From contig JAHFRP010000010.1 of the NCBI GenBank assembly GCA_023266195.1, positions 1 through 64,000 of the forward strand: a stretch of 64,000 nt of DNA. Direction: 5' to 3'. A program made the position numbers and the translations under genes. Below are positions 38,744 to 48,512 of this stretch, one piece after another. Position 1 is the stretch's first letter, and the number at the start of each line of letters is the position of its first letter. Below the pieces are notes generated by a model, which was given only the letters and a program-made list of their open reading frames with translations, was not told where the DNA came from and made no database searches. This DNA comes from Sulfuricella sp. (lineage in GTDB: Bacteria > Pseudomonadota > Gammaproteobacteria > Burkholderiales > Sulfuricellaceae).

Positions 38744-39325
38744 TTATTCGGCGAAGTTCTTCGCGGCGAAGTTCCAGTTCACCAGGTTCCAGAAGTTTTC
38801 CACGTATTTCGCGCGCAGGTTGCGGTAGTCGATGTAGTAGGCATGCTCCCACACGTCGCAGGTGAGCAGCGCTTTTTTGCCGGCGGTCATGGGCGTGGCG
38901 GCGTTGCTGGTGCTCATCAGTTCGACGCTGCCGTCGGCGTTTTTCACCAGCCAGGCCCAGCCGGAGCCGAAGGTGCCGATGGCGCATTTGGCGAATTCTT
39001 CCTTGAACGCGGCGAAAGAGCCGAATTTCCGGTTGATCGCGTCGGCCAGCGCGCCGGTCGGTTCGCCGCCGCCCATCGGCTTCATGCAGTTCCAGTAGAA
39101 ACTATGGTTCCACACCTGGGCGGCATTGTTGAAGATGCCGCCGGAGGATTTCATGACGATCTGTTCCAGGGTGGAATTTTCGAACTCGGTGCCCTTGATC
39201 AGGTTGTTCAGGTTGGTGACGTAGGTCTGGTGATGCTTGCCATGATGGTATTCCAGCGTCTCGGAGGAGATGTAAGGGGTCAGGCCATCTTTCGGGTAGG
39301 GCAGGTCGGGCAGTTTGTGTTCCAT
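38744..39325 (-). CDS. sodB: Superoxide dismutase, iron type
   Basis: The 193-residue enzyme has the metal ligands His27, His74, Asp157 and His161 (the last two in [13 protein letters not shown]). Gln70 in [11 protein letters not shown] is the residue that marks iron-type enzymes; manganese types have it elsewhere. It converts superoxide to peroxide and oxygen in the cytoplasm. AAGGAG stands before the ATG. It is a single gene, convergent with the efflux operon. Confidence 0.96.
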   Translation of the reverse strand: MEHKLPDLPYPKDGLTPYISSETLEYHHGKHHQTYVTNLNNLIKGTEFENSTLEQIVMKSSGGIFNNAAQVWNHSFYWNCMKPMGGGEPTGALADAINRKFGSFAAFKEEFAKCAIGTFGSGWAWLVKNADGSVELMSTSNAATPMTAGKKALLTCDVWEHAYYIDYRNLRAKYVENFWNLVNWNFAAKNFAE

Positions 39326-39492
39326 AATCGGCTCCTTTTTGCTTGAGATTAAAACCAGTCACTAATTTAGACTAAGTTTAATTATAGCTGGGTTAGGATA
39401 ATGCGGCAACTGATAAATGATAGACCAATTTCCTTGTCTGGAAAGGCGGCGGCAAACGCTATAACATAGCCGCTTTTGCGCTTTTCCACCCC

Positions 39493-41031
39493 ATGAATTT
39501 ACTGAAGGCCCTGGCCGCCATCGGCAGCATGACCCTGATCTCGCGGATTATGGGCTTTCTGCGCGATACCCTCATCGCGCGGGTGTTCGGCGCCGGGGCC
39601 TATACCGACGCGTTCTTCGTCGCCTTCAAGATTCCCAACCTGCTGCGCCGGCTGTTCGCCGAGGGCGCGTTTTCCCAGGCGTTCGTTCCCATCCTTGCCG
39701 AATACAAGGCGCGGCGCGGCCACGACGAGACGCGCGGCCTGGTGGACCATGTCGCGTCGCTGCTGGCGCTGATCCTCGCCGTCGTCACCCTGCTCGGGAT
39801 GCTCGCCGCGCCGGCGGTGGTTTACGTCAGCGCGCCCGGCTTTTCCGCCACGCCGGATAAATTCGGGCTGACGGTGCAGTTGCTGCGCATGATGTTTCCC
39901 TACATCTTCTTCATCTCGCTGGTGTCGCTTGCCGGCGGCATCCTCAACACTTACAGCAAATTCTCGGTGCCGGCCTTCACCCCGGTGCTGCTCAATCTTT
40001 CCTTTATCGGCTGCGCGCTGTGGCTGGCGCCGTATTTCGATCCGCCGATATTGGCGCTGGGCGTCGCGGTGCTGCTCGGCGGCGTGCTTCAGCTCGGCTT
40101 TCAGCTGCCGCACCTGGCGAAGATCGGGCTGCTGCCGCGGTTTCGGCTGAAATTCGACGACGAGGGCGTGTGGCGCATCCTGAAGCTGATGGGGCCGGCG
40201 GTGTTCGGCGTGTCGATCAGCCAGATCAGTCTGTTGATCAACACCATCTTCGCCTCGTTCCTGGTCACCGGCAGCGTGTCCTGGCTGTATTACGCCGACC
40301 GCCTGATGGAGTTCCCCACCGCCATCCTGGGCGTGGCGCTCGGCACCATACTTCTGCCCAGCCTGGCCAAGCACTATGCCGACGAGTCGCCCGAGGAATA
40401 CTCCCGCCTGCTCGACTGGGGCCTGCGCCTGACTTTGCTGCTGGCGCTGCCCGCTGCGTTGGCGTTGGCGATTCTGTCGGTGCCGCTGATCTCCACGCTG
40501 TTTTTTTACGGCAAGTTCAGCCTCCACGACCTGTGGATGTCGCGCGAGGCGCTGATGGCCTACAGCCTCGGTCTGCTCGGGCTGATCATGGTCAAGGTGC
40601 TGGCGCCGGGGTTTTACGCGCGGCAGAATATCAAGACGCCGGTCAAGATTGCCCTGTTCACGCTGTTGTCCACGCAATTGATGAACCTCGCCTTCATCTG
40701 GCAGCTCAAGCACGCCGGACTGGCCCTGTCCATCGGCCTCGGCGCATGCATCAACGCCGGCCTGCTGCTTTACCACCTGCGCCGGCACGGTATTTATCGG
40801 CCGCAGCCAGGCTGGCTGGGGTTTTTCGTGCGCGTGGCGGCGGCGCTGGCTGCGATGGGGCTGGCGCTGTGGTTCGCCATGGGCGCGGAAGATGCCTGGC
40901 TCCGGGGCGGCATCGTTTCCCGCGCGGTCCACTTGAGCTGGACCGTGGCCGCCGGCGCCGGCACCTATTTTGTGGCGCTGACCCTGCTTGGCGTGAGGCT
41001 GAAAGATTTCATCAGGCACGGCGCGAAGTAA
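39493..41031 (+). CDS. murJ: Lipid II flippase MurJ
   Basis: The 512-residue integral membrane protein has the MurJ opening [20 protein letters not shown], the segment [20 protein letters not shown], and about 14 hydrophobic helices over its length. MurJ flips lipid II across the inner membrane for peptidoglycan synthesis. Its length is usual. It precedes ribF by 35 bases, the standard order in beta- and gammaproteobacteria (murJ-ribF-ileS-lspA). Confidence 0.95.
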   Translation: MNLLKALAAIGSMTLISRIMGFLRDTLIARVFGAGAYTDAFFVAFKIPNLLRRLFAEGAFSQAFVPILAEYKARRGHDETRGLVDHVASLLALILAVVTLLGMLAAPAVVYVSAPGFSATPDKFGLTVQLLRMMFPYIFFISLVSLAGGILNTYSKFSVPAFTPVLLNLSFIGCALWLAPYFDPPILALGVAVLLGGVLQLGFQLPHLAKIGLLPRFRLKFDDEGVWRILKLMGPAVFGVSISQISLLINTIFASFLVTGSVSWLYYADRLMEFPTAILGVALGTILLPSLAKHYADESPEEYSRLLDWGLRLTLLLALPAALALAILSVPLISTLFFYGKFSLHDLWMSREALMAYSLGLLGLIMVKVLAPGFYARQNIKTPVKIALFTLLSTQLMNLAFIWQLKHAGLALSIGLGACINAGLLLYHLRRHGIYRPQPGWLGFFVRVAAALAAMGLALWFAMGAEDAWLRGGIVSRAVHLSWTVAAGAGTYFVALTLLGVRLKDFIRHGAK

Positions 41032-41066
41032 AAGCGGTTATAATTTAGCCTTTTTTAGATACAGTT

Positions 41067-41990
41067 ATGCTGATTTTTCGCGGAATTCCCGCAGACCATA
41101 CCCCGGTGGCGCTGACCATCGGCAATTTCGACGGCGTGCATCTTGGCCACCAGGCCATGCTGGAACGGATGACCGCGGCCGCGCGCGCGCTCGGGCTGTC
41201 GCCGTGCGTGATGACGTTCGAACCCCATCCGCGCGAGTATTTCACGCCGGAGCAGGCGCCGGCGCGGCTGTCCAACCTGCGCGAAAAACTGGAGCTGTTC
41301 GAAAAGGCCGGCGTGGAGCGGGTGTTCATCCTGCGCTTCAATCACCGTTTCGCCCAGGTCAGCGCGGAAAACTTCATCGACCGCATCCTGGCCGAAGGCT
41401 TGCGGGCGCGCTGGGTGCTGGTGGGCGACGACTTCCGCTTCGGCGCCAGGCGCGCCGGCGATTTTTCGATGCTGCAGGAAGCCGGCAAACGCTGCGGCTT
41501 CGGGGTGGAAGCGATGCACAGCGTTACCGTCGAAGGCCGGCGCGTTTCCAGCACGCTGGTGCGCGAGGCGCTGGCGAACAGCGACCTCGCCCTGGCCGAG
41601 CGCTACCTCGGCCGCCATTACAGCATCAGCGGCAAGGTGGTGCACGGCGAGAGCCTGGGCCGCAAAATCGGCTTCCCCACCGCCAACATCCAGATGAAGC
41701 ACAACAAGCCGCCGCTGGCCGGCATTTTCGCGGTCGAGGTGCACGGCCTCGGCGACAAGCCGCTGCAAGGCGCGGCCAGCCTGGGCGTGCGGCCGACTGT
41801 CCACGACAAGGGCAAGGCTACGCTGGAGGTGTTCCTGTTCGACTTCGACGGCGATATCTACAACAAGCACCTGCGCGTGGATTTCCTGCTCAAGCTGCGC
41901 GATGAAATGAAGTTCTCCGGTCTCGATGCGCTGACCGCGCAGATCGCGGCGGATGTGGAAAACGCGAAAAAATACTTTTTGAACCGCTGA
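41067..41990 (+). CDS. ribF: Bifunctional riboflavin kinase/FAD synthetase
   Basis: The 307-residue protein has the N-terminal adenylyltransferase motif TIGNFDGVHLGHQAML and the C-terminal flavokinase motif GRKIGFPTANI with the segment FDFDGDIYNKHLRVDFL. It converts riboflavin to FMN and then FAD. Length is usual. Its stop TGA lies within the left arm of the repeat at 41983-42063. It sits between murJ and ileS, as in E. coli. Confidence 0.95.
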   Translation: MLIFRGIPADHTPVALTIGNFDGVHLGHQAMLERMTAAARALGLSPCVMTFEPHPREYFTPEQAPARLSNLREKLELFEKAGVERVFILRFNHRFAQVSAENFIDRILAEGLRARWVLVGDDFRFGARRAGDFSMLQEAGKRCGFGVEAMHSVTVEGRRVSSTLVREALANSDLALAERYLGRHYSISGKVVHGESLGRKIGFPTANIQMKHNKPPLAGIFAVEVHGLGDKPLQGAASLGVRPTVHDKGKATLEVFLFDFDGDIYNKHLRVDFLLKLRDEMKFSGLDALTAQIAADVENAKKYFLNR

Positions 41991-42063
41991 GGACGCGGAG
42001 AACTCGGAGGTTGCGCAAAGGTAGGCTGGTTTTTCCTCTGCGCCCTCCGCGTCCTCCGCGGTA
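41983..42063. repeat. GAGGACGCGG-type inverted repeat
   Basis: ACCGCTGAGGACGCGGAG on the left pairs with CTCCGCGTCCTCCGCGGT on the right across a loop of about 44 bases. The left arm carries the TGA stop of ribF; the element fills most of the ribF-ileS spacer. A better copy is at 55368-55436. Confidence 0.85.
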
Positions 42064-42073
42064 AAGACTTAAA

Positions 42074-45037
42074 ATGGCTGATTACAAAGACACCCTGAAC
42101 CTGCCCGACACCCCCTTCCCGATGCGCGGCGATCTTGCCAAGCGCGAACCGGGCTGGCTCAAGGGGTGGCAGGAAAAGCAGCTCTACCGCAAGATTCGGG
42201 CGGCGGCGGAAGGCCGTCCCAAGTTCATCCTGCACGACGGCCCGCCCTATGCCAACGGCGACATCCATATCGGCCACGCGGTCAACAAGGTGCTCAAGGA
42301 CGTCATCGTCAAGAGCAAGACCCTGGCCGGTTTCGACGCGCCCTACGTGCCGGGCTGGGATTGCCACGGCCTGCCGATCGAACTTCAGGTGGAAAAACAG
42401 CACGGCAAGGCCATCCCAGCGGCGCAATTCCGTGAGCTGTGCCGCGACTACGCCAAGACCCAGATCGAGCGGCAGAAGGCCGACTTCATTCGCCTGGGCG
42501 TGCTGGGCGAGTGGGACAATCCCTACCTCACCATGGATTTCAGGTTCGAGGCCGACATCATGCGCACCCTCGGCAGCATCCACGCCAACGGCTATCTCTA
42601 CCAGGGGCAAAAGCCGGTGCACTGGTGCGTCGATTGCGGCTCCGCGCTGGCCGAGGCCGAGGTGGAATACGAGGACAAGACTTCGCCGGCGATCGACGTC
42701 GCATTTGAAGTGAAGAATGTTGCGGCGCTGGCCCAGGCCTTGGGCATGAAGCAGCCAGTTACCCTCTCTCCTAGCTCTCTCCCGGAGGGAGAGAGGGACG
42801 ATGTCTCGCTTCGCGAGTCTTGTTTTGGCGGGCCGGTTTATGCGGTGATCTGGACCACCACGCCGTGGACTTTGCCGGCCAACCAGGCGGTGAGCGTGCA
42901 TCCCGATTTTACCTATGACCTGATCCGGACGCCGAAAGGCATTCTGATCCTGGCGCACGATCTGGCGCAGTCCTGTCTGGCGCGCTACGGCTTCGATGCG
43001 GTCGAGGTGGTCGGACAGGTGCAAGGTTTCGCACTGGAGCACCTGCAATTGCAGCACCCGTTCTACGACCGCATCGTGCCGGTGATCTGCGGCGACCATG
43101 TCACCCTCGATGCCGGCACCGGCCTGGTGCACACCGCGCCGGCCCACGGCCTGGAGGATTACGCCGTCGGACTCAAGTACAACCTGCCGGTGGAGTGCCC
43201 GGTGGGCGACGACGGCAAATTTTTCGCCGGCGTGCCGCTGGTCGGCGGCCAGTCGATCTGGGCGGCGAACAAGACGGTGGTCGAGATCATGGCGGCCAGC
43301 GGCGCGCTGCTGCACGAGGAAAAGCTCAAGCACAGCTATCCGCACTGCTGGCGCCACAAGACGCCGATCATTTTCCGCGCCACGCACCAGTGGTTCATCG
43401 GCATGGAAAAATCCCCCCTAACCCCCCTTTTTCAAAGGGGGGGAGGAGAGGGCGGAGCCGATTCCGCGATGGGATGCGAGGAGGGTTCCCCCCTTTGTAA
43501 AAGGGGGGCGGAGGGGGGATTTAGTCTCCGTGAGGCAGCATTGAATGCCGTCGCGGACACCGAATTCTTCCCCTCCTGGGGCCGCGCCCGGCTGGAGGCG
43601 ATGATCAGGAACCGCCCGGACTGGTGCGTTTCGCGCCAGCGCAACTGGGGCGTGCCGATGCCGCTGTTCGTGCACCGCGAAACCGGCGCGCTGCATCCGC
43701 GCACGGCGGACCTTCTCGAACAGGTGGCCTTGCGGGTGGAACAGCAGGGCATCGAGGCCTGGTTCAGCCTGGACGCGGCGGAACTCCTGGGCGAGGACGC
43801 CGCAACCTACAAGAAGGTGAGCGATACGCTCGACGTCTGGTTCGATTCCGGTTCGACCCATGCCTGCGTGCTGAAGCGGCGCGACTATCTGGCGCATCCC
43901 GCCGATCTCTACCTGGAGGGTTCCGACCAGCACCGCGGCTGGTTCCAGTCCAGCCTGCTCACCGGCTGCGCGGTGGACGGCCACGCGCCCTACAAGGCGC
44001 TGCTCACGCACGGATTCGTCGTCGACGGCAACGGCCACAAGATGAGCAAGTCCAAGGGTAACGTGATCGCGCCGCAAAAGGTGGTGGACAGCCTCGGCGC
44101 CGACATCCTGCGCCTGTGGGTGGCCTCGACCGACTATTCCGGCGAGCTGACCATTTCCGACGAAATCCTCAAGCGGGTGACGGAAAGCTATCGTCGCATC
44201 CGCAACACGCTGCGCTTCCTGCTCGCCAACATCGCCGATTTCGACCCGGCGGCGCATGCCCTGCCGGTCGAGCAATGGATCGAGATCGACCGCTACGCGC
44301 TGGCCATGGCACGCGACTTCGAAGCCGAATGCAAGGCGCACTACGAAAAATACGAGTTCCATTTCGTGGTGCAGAAACTGCAGGCGTTCTGTTCCGAGGA
44401 TCTGGGCGGCTTCTACCTGGATATCCTGAAGGATCGCCTCTACACTGCCGGCGCGGATTCGGCGGCGCGGCGTTCGGCGCAGAACGCGCTGTACCATCTC
44501 ACCCAGGGCCTGGTGCGGCTGATGGCGCCGGTCCTGTCGTTCACCGCCGAGGAAGTGTGGCAGGCGCTGGCAGGAAACGCCGAGGACAGCGTGTTCCTGC
44601 ACACTTGGGACGGCGTGCTGCCCACCCAGCCGGAAGAAGACGTGATCAAGCAGCGCTGGGTGCAATTGCGCCGCGTGCGCGCCGACGTGCAGAAACAGCT
44701 GGAGGAAGTGCGCGCGGCGGGGCGGATCGGCTCGTCGCTGGCGGCTGAGCTGGACCTTTACGCCATCGGCGAGATTTTCGATTTGCTCGACTCGTTCGGC
44801 GACGACCTGCGTTTCGTCTTCATCACCTCGCAGGCGCGGCTGCACCAGGGCCACCATGCCGAGGCGGCGGCGGGCGAGGCAGGCGTGGGCATCCGCGTGA
44901 GCCCGAGCGAACGGGAAAAATGCGAGCGCTGCTGGCACTATCGCGACGATGTCGGCGCCCATGCCGACCACCCGACCCTGTGCGGGCGCTGCGCGTCCAA
45001 TTTGTACGGCGAAGGCGAGGCGCGCAGACATGCATAA
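42074..45037 (+). CDS. ileS: Isoleucyl-tRNA synthetase with two repeat-derived in-frame insertions
   Basis: The 987-residue class I synthetase has HIGH as HIGHAVNK (His65 onward), the editing-domain motif [26 protein letters not shown] at residues 656-660, and the C-terminal zinc cysteines ([10 protein letters not shown] ... CGRC). It charges tRNA-Ile. The protein is about 50-60 residues longer than usual because of two inserts: residues about 230-252 (DNA 42761-42826) and about 445-483 (DNA 43407-43523). Both inserts are made of intergenic repeats that remain in frame. Conserved blocks on both sides of each insert are intact. It overlaps lspA by 8 bases. Confidence 0.95.
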   Translation: MADYKDTLNLPDTPFPMRGDLAKREPGWLKGWQEKQLYRKIRAAAEGRPKFILHDGPPYANGDIHIGHAVNKVLKDVIVKSKTLAGFDAPYVPGWDCHGLPIELQVEKQHGKAIPAAQFRELCRDYAKTQIERQKADFIRLGVLGEWDNPYLTMDFRFEADIMRTLGSIHANGYLYQGQKPVHWCVDCGSALAEAEVEYEDKTSPAIDVAFEVKNVAALAQALGMKQPVTLSPSSLPEGERDDVSLRESCFGGPVYAVIWTTTPWTLPANQAVSVHPDFTYDLIRTPKGILILAHDLAQSCLARYGFDAVEVVGQVQGFALEHLQLQHPFYDRIVPVICGDHVTLDAGTGLVHTAPAHGLEDYAVGLKYNLPVECPVGDDGKFFAGVPLVGGQSIWAANKTVVEIMAASGALLHEEKLKHSYPHCWRHKTPIIFRATHQWFIGMEKSPLTPLFQRGGGEGGADSAMGCEEGSPLCKRGAEGGFSLREAALNAVADTEFFPSWGRARLEAMIRNRPDWCVSRQRNWGVPMPLFVHRETGALHPRTADLLEQVALRVEQQGIEAWFSLDAAELLGEDAATYKKVSDTLDVWFDSGSTHACVLKRRDYLAHPADLYLEGSDQHRGWFQSSLLTGCAVDGHAPYKALLTHGFVVDGNGHKMSKSKGNVIAPQKVVDSLGADILRLWVASTDYSGELTISDEILKRVTESYRRIRNTLRFLLANIADFDPAAHALPVEQWIEIDRYALAMARDFEAECKAHYEKYEFHFVVQKLQAFCSEDLGGFYLDILKDRLYTAGADSAARRSAQNALYHLTQGLVRLMAPVLSFTAEEVWQALAGNAEDSVFLHTWDGVLPTQPEEDVIKQRWVQLRRVRADVQKQLEEVRAAGRIGSSLAAELDLYAIGEIFDLLDSFGDDLRFVFITSQARLHQGHHAEAAAGEAGVGIRVSPSEREKCERCWHYRDDVGAHADHPTLCGRCASNLYGEGEARRHA
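42761..42826 (+). repeat. CTCTCCC-type repeat inside ileS, in frame
   Basis: The stretch from ACCCTCTCTCCTAGCTCTC to GTCTCGCTTCGCGAGTC is the reverse complement of the repeat family at 24069-24193 (GACTCGCGAAGCGAGAC ... GAGAGGGT). It encodes about 22 residues starting [14 protein letters not shown], just before the editing motif [11 protein letters not shown]. Confidence 0.88.
43407..43523 (+). repeat. CCCCTTT-type repeat inside ileS, in frame
   Basis: The 117-base element begins AAAATCCCCCCTAACCCCCC, contains CTTTTTCAAAGGGGGG and CCCCCCTTTGTAAAAGGGGG, and ends GGAGGGGGGATTTA, as in the intergenic copy at 5593-5702. It encodes 39 residues ([16 protein letters not shown] onward) between WFIGME and LREAALNAV. 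Confidence 0.9.
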
Positions 45038-45500
45038 ATGGTGGAGCTGGCTCGCGGTCAGCGCCCTGGTGATCGTGCTCGACCAGCTGACCAAGCTGTG
45101 GGTGACGCAGTCGCTGGCGCTCTATCAAGTCATCCCGGTGGCGCCGTACTTCAATCTGGTCCTGGCCCACAACGCCGGCGCGGCGTTCAGCTTCCTGGCC
45201 GGGGCCGGCGGCTGGCAGCGCGGCTTTTTCAGCGCGGTTGCCGGCGTCGCGGCGATCGTGATCGTATCCCTGCTGCGCAGGCATCACGCGCAGAAGCTGT
45301 TCAGCCTGGCGCTGGCGCTGATCCTCGGCGGCGCGCTCGGCAACCTGATCGACCGCATCCAGCTCGGCCATGTGGTGGATTTTCTGGATTTTTACGTGCA
45401 GGCCTACCACTGGCCGGCATTCAACGTTGCCGACATGGCGATCACGGCCGGAGCCGGCTTGCTGATCTGGGATAGCCTGACAAAACGGGAGAAAGCATGA
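45030..45500 (+). CDS. lspA: Lipoprotein signal peptidase (signal peptidase II)
   Basis: The 156-residue membrane protein has four hydrophobic helices and the conserved blocks [34 protein letters not shown] and FNVADMAI; the catalytic aspartates are in the last two. It cleaves the signal peptide of prolipoproteins. The open frame extends upstream into ileS, but ATG 45030, overlapping the ileS end by 8 bases, gives the usual start. Its stop overlaps fkpB by an ATGA. Confidence 0.95.
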   Translation: MHKWWSWLAVSALVIVLDQLTKLWVTQSLALYQVIPVAPYFNLVLAHNAGAAFSFLAGAGGWQRGFFSAVAGVAAIVIVSLLRRHHAQKLFSLALALILGGALGNLIDRIQLGHVVDFLDFYVQAYHWPAFNVADMAITAGAGLLIWDSLTKREKA

Positions 45501-45934
45501 ATAGAATGACTGTCGCGGGCGACACGGTGCGCGCGCATTACCGCATCACCATCCCGGAAGGGGACGTGCTGTTCGATACCTGGGCCGAGGATGAGCCGGT
45601 GACCCTGGTGCTGGGCGAGGGCGAAATTTCGGAAAATCTGGAGAAATGCCTGATCGGGCTGGAAGCCGGCGAGTCGCGCGTGTTTCACCTCGAACCGGAG
45701 CAGGCGTTCGGCCTCAGCGACCCGGAACTGGTGCAGCGCATCGATCTCGAAATGTTCCCGCAGGAAACGCCGGTCGAAGTCGGCAACCTGATCGAATTCA
45801 GCCTGCCCAATGACGAAACCGTGATGGGCGTGGTGCTCGACAAGACCGAAGAGGATGCGCTGGTGGATTTCAACCATCCGCTGTGCGATTACCCGCTGCG
45901 GTTTGAAGTCGAGATGCTGGAAATCGTGGAATGA
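45497..45934 (+). CDS. fkpB: FKBP-type peptidyl-prolyl cis-trans isomerase FkpB (SlpA)
   Basis: The 145-residue protein is of the FkpB/SlpA type: [18 protein letters not shown], then [20 protein letters not shown] and [20 protein letters not shown]. It is a cytoplasmic prolyl isomerase. Its position after lspA and before ispH matches E. coli. Its ATG overlaps the lspA stop. It is a second, distinct FKBP from the SlyD-like gene at 29.8 kb. Confidence 0.92.
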   Translation: MNRMTVAGDTVRAHYRITIPEGDVLFDTWAEDEPVTLVLGEGEISENLEKCLIGLEAGESRVFHLEPEQAFGLSDPELVQRIDLEMFPQETPVEVGNLIEFSLPNDETVMGVVLDKTEEDALVDFNHPLCDYPLRFEVEMLEIVE

Positions 45935-45992
45935 ACTGCAAAAAGACGTCGAACCTTTGCGGTTGTTCGGCAACTTGCATTTAGGTCGATAT

Positions 45993-46913
45993 ATGGACGT
46001 GCTGCTCGCCAACCCCCGCGGTTTCTGCGCCGGCGTGGACCGCGCCATCGAGATCGTGGAGCGCGCGCTGGAACTGTTCGGCGCGCCGATCTACGTGCGC
46101 CACGAAGTCGTCCACAACAAGTTCGTGGTGGACGGTCTGCGCGCCAAGGGCGCGATCTTTGTCGAGGATCTCGCCGAAGTGCCGTCCGGCAGCACGCTGA
46201 TCTTCAGCGCCCACGGCGTTTCCCAGGCGGTGCGGCAGGAGGCGGCGGCGCGCGGGCTGAAGGTGTTCGACGCCACCTGCCCGCTGGTGACCAAGGTGCA
46301 CCTGGAAGTGGCGCGGATGCACGCGCAGGGCAAGGAAGTCGTGATGATCGGCCACCGCGGGCACCCCGAAGTGGAGGGCACCATGGGCCAGGCCGACGGC
46401 GGCATGTATCTGGTGGAAAAGCCGGAGGACGTGGCCGGCCTGAATGTGACCGATGCCGGCAACCTCGCCTACGTTACCCAGACCACGCTCTCCATCGACG
46501 ACGCCAGCCGCGTCATCGCGGCGCTGAAACAGCGCTTTCCCCAGATCGGCGGCCCGAAGAAGGAAGACATCTGCTATGCCACGCAAAACCGCCAGGATGC
46601 GGTGAAAACGCTGGCGCGGCAATGCGACCTGGTGATCGTGGTCGGCTCGCCCAACAGCTCCAATTCCAACCGGTTGCGCGAAGTGGCGCGCAACATGGAG
46701 GTGGAAGCATGGATGGTGGATAACGCCAGCCAGATCGACCCGTCATGGCTGAACGGCAAGAAAAGGATCGGCGTCACTGCCGGAGCGTCCGCACCGGAAG
46801 TGCTGGTCCGGGAGGTGGTTGACCGGATCGGCGAAATCAGTCCGGCGGCGGTGGTGGAGGTGGATGGCGTCAGGGAAAACATCGTTTTCCCCGTGCCGAA
46901 AGAACTGCTCTAG
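45993..46913 (+). CDS. ispH: 4-hydroxy-3-methylbut-2-enyl diphosphate reductase
   Basis: The 306-residue enzyme has the three iron-sulfur cysteines Cys12 ([12 protein letters not shown]), Cys96 ([12 protein letters not shown]) and Cys194 (CYATQNRQ), plus the [10 protein letters not shown] and [12 protein letters not shown] segments. It is the last step of the MEP isoprenoid pathway, giving IPP and DMAPP. The frame is open upstream to 45855, but ATG 45993 begins directly at the family start [12 protein letters not shown]. It closes the ileS-lspA-fkpB-ispH run. Confidence 0.96.
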   Translation: MDVLLANPRGFCAGVDRAIEIVERALELFGAPIYVRHEVVHNKFVVDGLRAKGAIFVEDLAEVPSGSTLIFSAHGVSQAVRQEAAARGLKVFDATCPLVTKVHLEVARMHAQGKEVVMIGHRGHPEVEGTMGQADGGMYLVEKPEDVAGLNVTDAGNLAYVTQTTLSIDDASRVIAALKQRFPQIGGPKKEDICYATQNRQDAVKTLARQCDLVIVVGSPNSSNSNRLREVARNMEVEAWMVDNASQIDPSWLNGKKRIGVTAGASAPEVLVREVVDRIGEISPAAVVEVDGVRENIVFPVPKELL

Positions 46914-46932
46914 CCACCGGAAAAAACCTGGC

Positions 46933-47208
46933 GTAGGTCGGGCACCCCGTGCCCGACAAATTCCGCGTTTCGCGGCCGAAAAGCCAGTGCGTAGGATACG
47001 GTGAGGAACGAACCGCATCGCTCGCGATCGATGCGGTTCGCTCATGCTCACCGCATCCTACGGATGCTTTCGCGGGAATGACGAAATCGGAATAAATCCG
47101 TGTTTTCCCGGCCGAATACACCGGAAAGGCGTAGGTCGGGCACCCCGTGCCCGACGAACTCCGCGGCTACAAGCCAGACAGCCGTCGGGCACGGGGTGCC
47201 CGACCTAC
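46933..47208. repeat. Cluster of REP-like repeats between ispH and nrdB
   Basis: Four elements fill this spacer: a half element GTAGGTCGGGCACCCCGTGC at 46933-46959; a full element 46991-47061 from GTAGGATACGGTGAG to CACCGCATCCTAC; a truncated CATTCCCGC-type relative at about 47064-47105; and a full element 47131-47208 beginning GTAGGTCGGGCACCCCGTGC and ending GGGGTGCCCGACCTAC. They separate two convergent genes. Confidence 0.88.
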
Positions 47209-48321
47209 CTAATCCCAGCTCAGCGCTCCGCCTGATTGATACTCGGTGACGCGCGTCTCGAAGAAATTCTTTTCCTTCTTCAAATCGATCATCTCGCTCA
47301 TCCACGGGAACGGGTTGGTCGCGCCCGGATAGAGCTGGTCCAGCCCAATCTGCTGGCAGCGGCGGTTGGCGATGAAGCGCAGGTATTCCTTGAACATCGG
47401 CGCATTGAGGCCCAATACCCCGCGCGGCATGGTGTCCTCGGCGTAGGCGTATTCCAGCTCCACCGCTTTTTTCAGCAAGCCGGCGATTTCGGTGCGGAAT
47501 TCCGGCGTCCACAGGTGCGGGTTTTCCATCTTGATCTGGTTGATCAGGTCCACGCCGAAATTCAGGTGCATGGATTCGTCGCGCAGGATGTACTGGTACT
47601 GCTCGGCCGCGCCCACCATCTTGTTCATGCGGCCCAGCGCCAGGATCTGCACGAAGCCGACGTAGAAAAAGATGCCTTCCATGATGCAGGCGAACACGAT
47701 GATCGAGCGCAGCAGCTTCTGGTCGTTTTCCGGCGTGCCGGTGTGGAAATTGGTGTCGCACAGGGTGTCGATGAACGGGATGAGGAACTCGTCCTTGTCG
47801 CGGATCGACGGAATCTCATGGTACATGTTGAAAATTTCGCCCTCATCGAGGCCGAGAGATTCCACGATGTACTGATAGGCGTGGGTGTGGATGGCTTCCT
47901 CGAACGCCTGGCGCAGCAGGTACTGGCGGCATTCCGGCGCGGTGATGTGGCGGTAGGTGCCAAGCGAGATGTTGTTGGCCGCCAGCGAGTCCGCCGTGGA
48001 GAAGAAACCCAGGTTGCGCTTGACGATGCGGCGCTCGTCTTCGGTCAGGCCGTTCGGGTCCTTCCACAGCGCGATGTCGCGGTTCATGTTCACTTCCTGC
48101 GGCATCCAGTGGTTGGCGCAGGCGTCGAGGTATTTCTGCCACGCCCAGTTGTACTTGAACGGGACGAGCTGATTGACGTCGGCCTGGCCGTTGATGATGC
48201 GCTTGTCCTCCGCCTTGATGCGGTGGGTGTCGCCGATGCCGGTGAGCGCAGCGGAAACCGGCGCGCCGTGCGGCATCGGGGCGGCGGGCTTGGTGGGGGT
48301 GGGGTCTTCGAAACTGAGCAT
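47209..48321 (-). CDS. nrdB: Ribonucleoside-diphosphate reductase beta subunit (class Ia)
   Basis: The 370-residue protein is a ferritin-like radical subunit. The helix [14 protein letters not shown] carries Glu142, His145 and Tyr149, in the same spacing as the iron ligands and the radical tyrosine of E. coli NrdB (Glu115, His118, Tyr122). [12 protein letters not shown] supplies further ligands. It houses the di-iron tyrosyl radical used by NrdA. It lies 191 bases after nrdA in the same direction; the space holds a repeat. Confidence 0.95.
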   Translation of the reverse strand: MLSFEDPTPTKPAAPMPHGAPVSAALTGIGDTHRIKAEDKRIINGQADVNQLVPFKYNWAWQKYLDACANHWMPQEVNMNRDIALWKDPNGLTEDERRIVKRNLGFFSTADSLAANNISLGTYRHITAPECRQYLLRQAFEEAIHTHAYQYIVESLGLDEGEIFNMYHEIPSIRDKDEFLIPFIDTLCDTNFHTGTPENDQKLLRSIIVFACIMEGIFFYVGFVQILALGRMNKMVGAAEQYQYILRDESMHLNFGVDLINQIKMENPHLWTPEFRTEIAGLLKKAVELEYAYAEDTMPRGVLGLNAPMFKEYLRFIANRRCQQIGLDQLYPGATNPFPWMSEMIDLKKEKNFFETRVTEYQSGGALSWD

Positions 48322-48356
48322 ATTGTCTCCTTGATTATTTCTTCACCGCAGTTCAT

Positions 48357-48494
48357 GTAGGTTGGGTTAGGGACGTTTTTTGTCCCGTAACCCAACAAAC
48401 CCAAACTTCCGACAAAAAGCGATTTTTGAAGTTTTAGGTCTGTTGGGTTATACCCAAAGGGCACAAGCGCGATAAGGCCGCTAACCCAACCTAC
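48357..48494. repeat. GTAG-headed repeat between nrdA and nrdB
   Basis: The element begins GTAGGTTGGGTTAGGGACG and ends GCCGCTAACCCAACCTAC, with inner copies of TAACCCAACA and TGTTGGGTTA, suggesting two nested or tandem hairpins. It fills most of the nrdA-nrdB spacer. Confidence 0.85.
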
Positions 48495-48512
48495 ATGACG
48501 CAGTTAATTCGT

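Noticed and set aside
42761..43523. Frameshift or pseudogene in ileS
   Set aside because: The frame is open throughout with every catalytic motif, and the extra DNA is a multiple of three at both places, so a functional enzyme with inserts is more likely.
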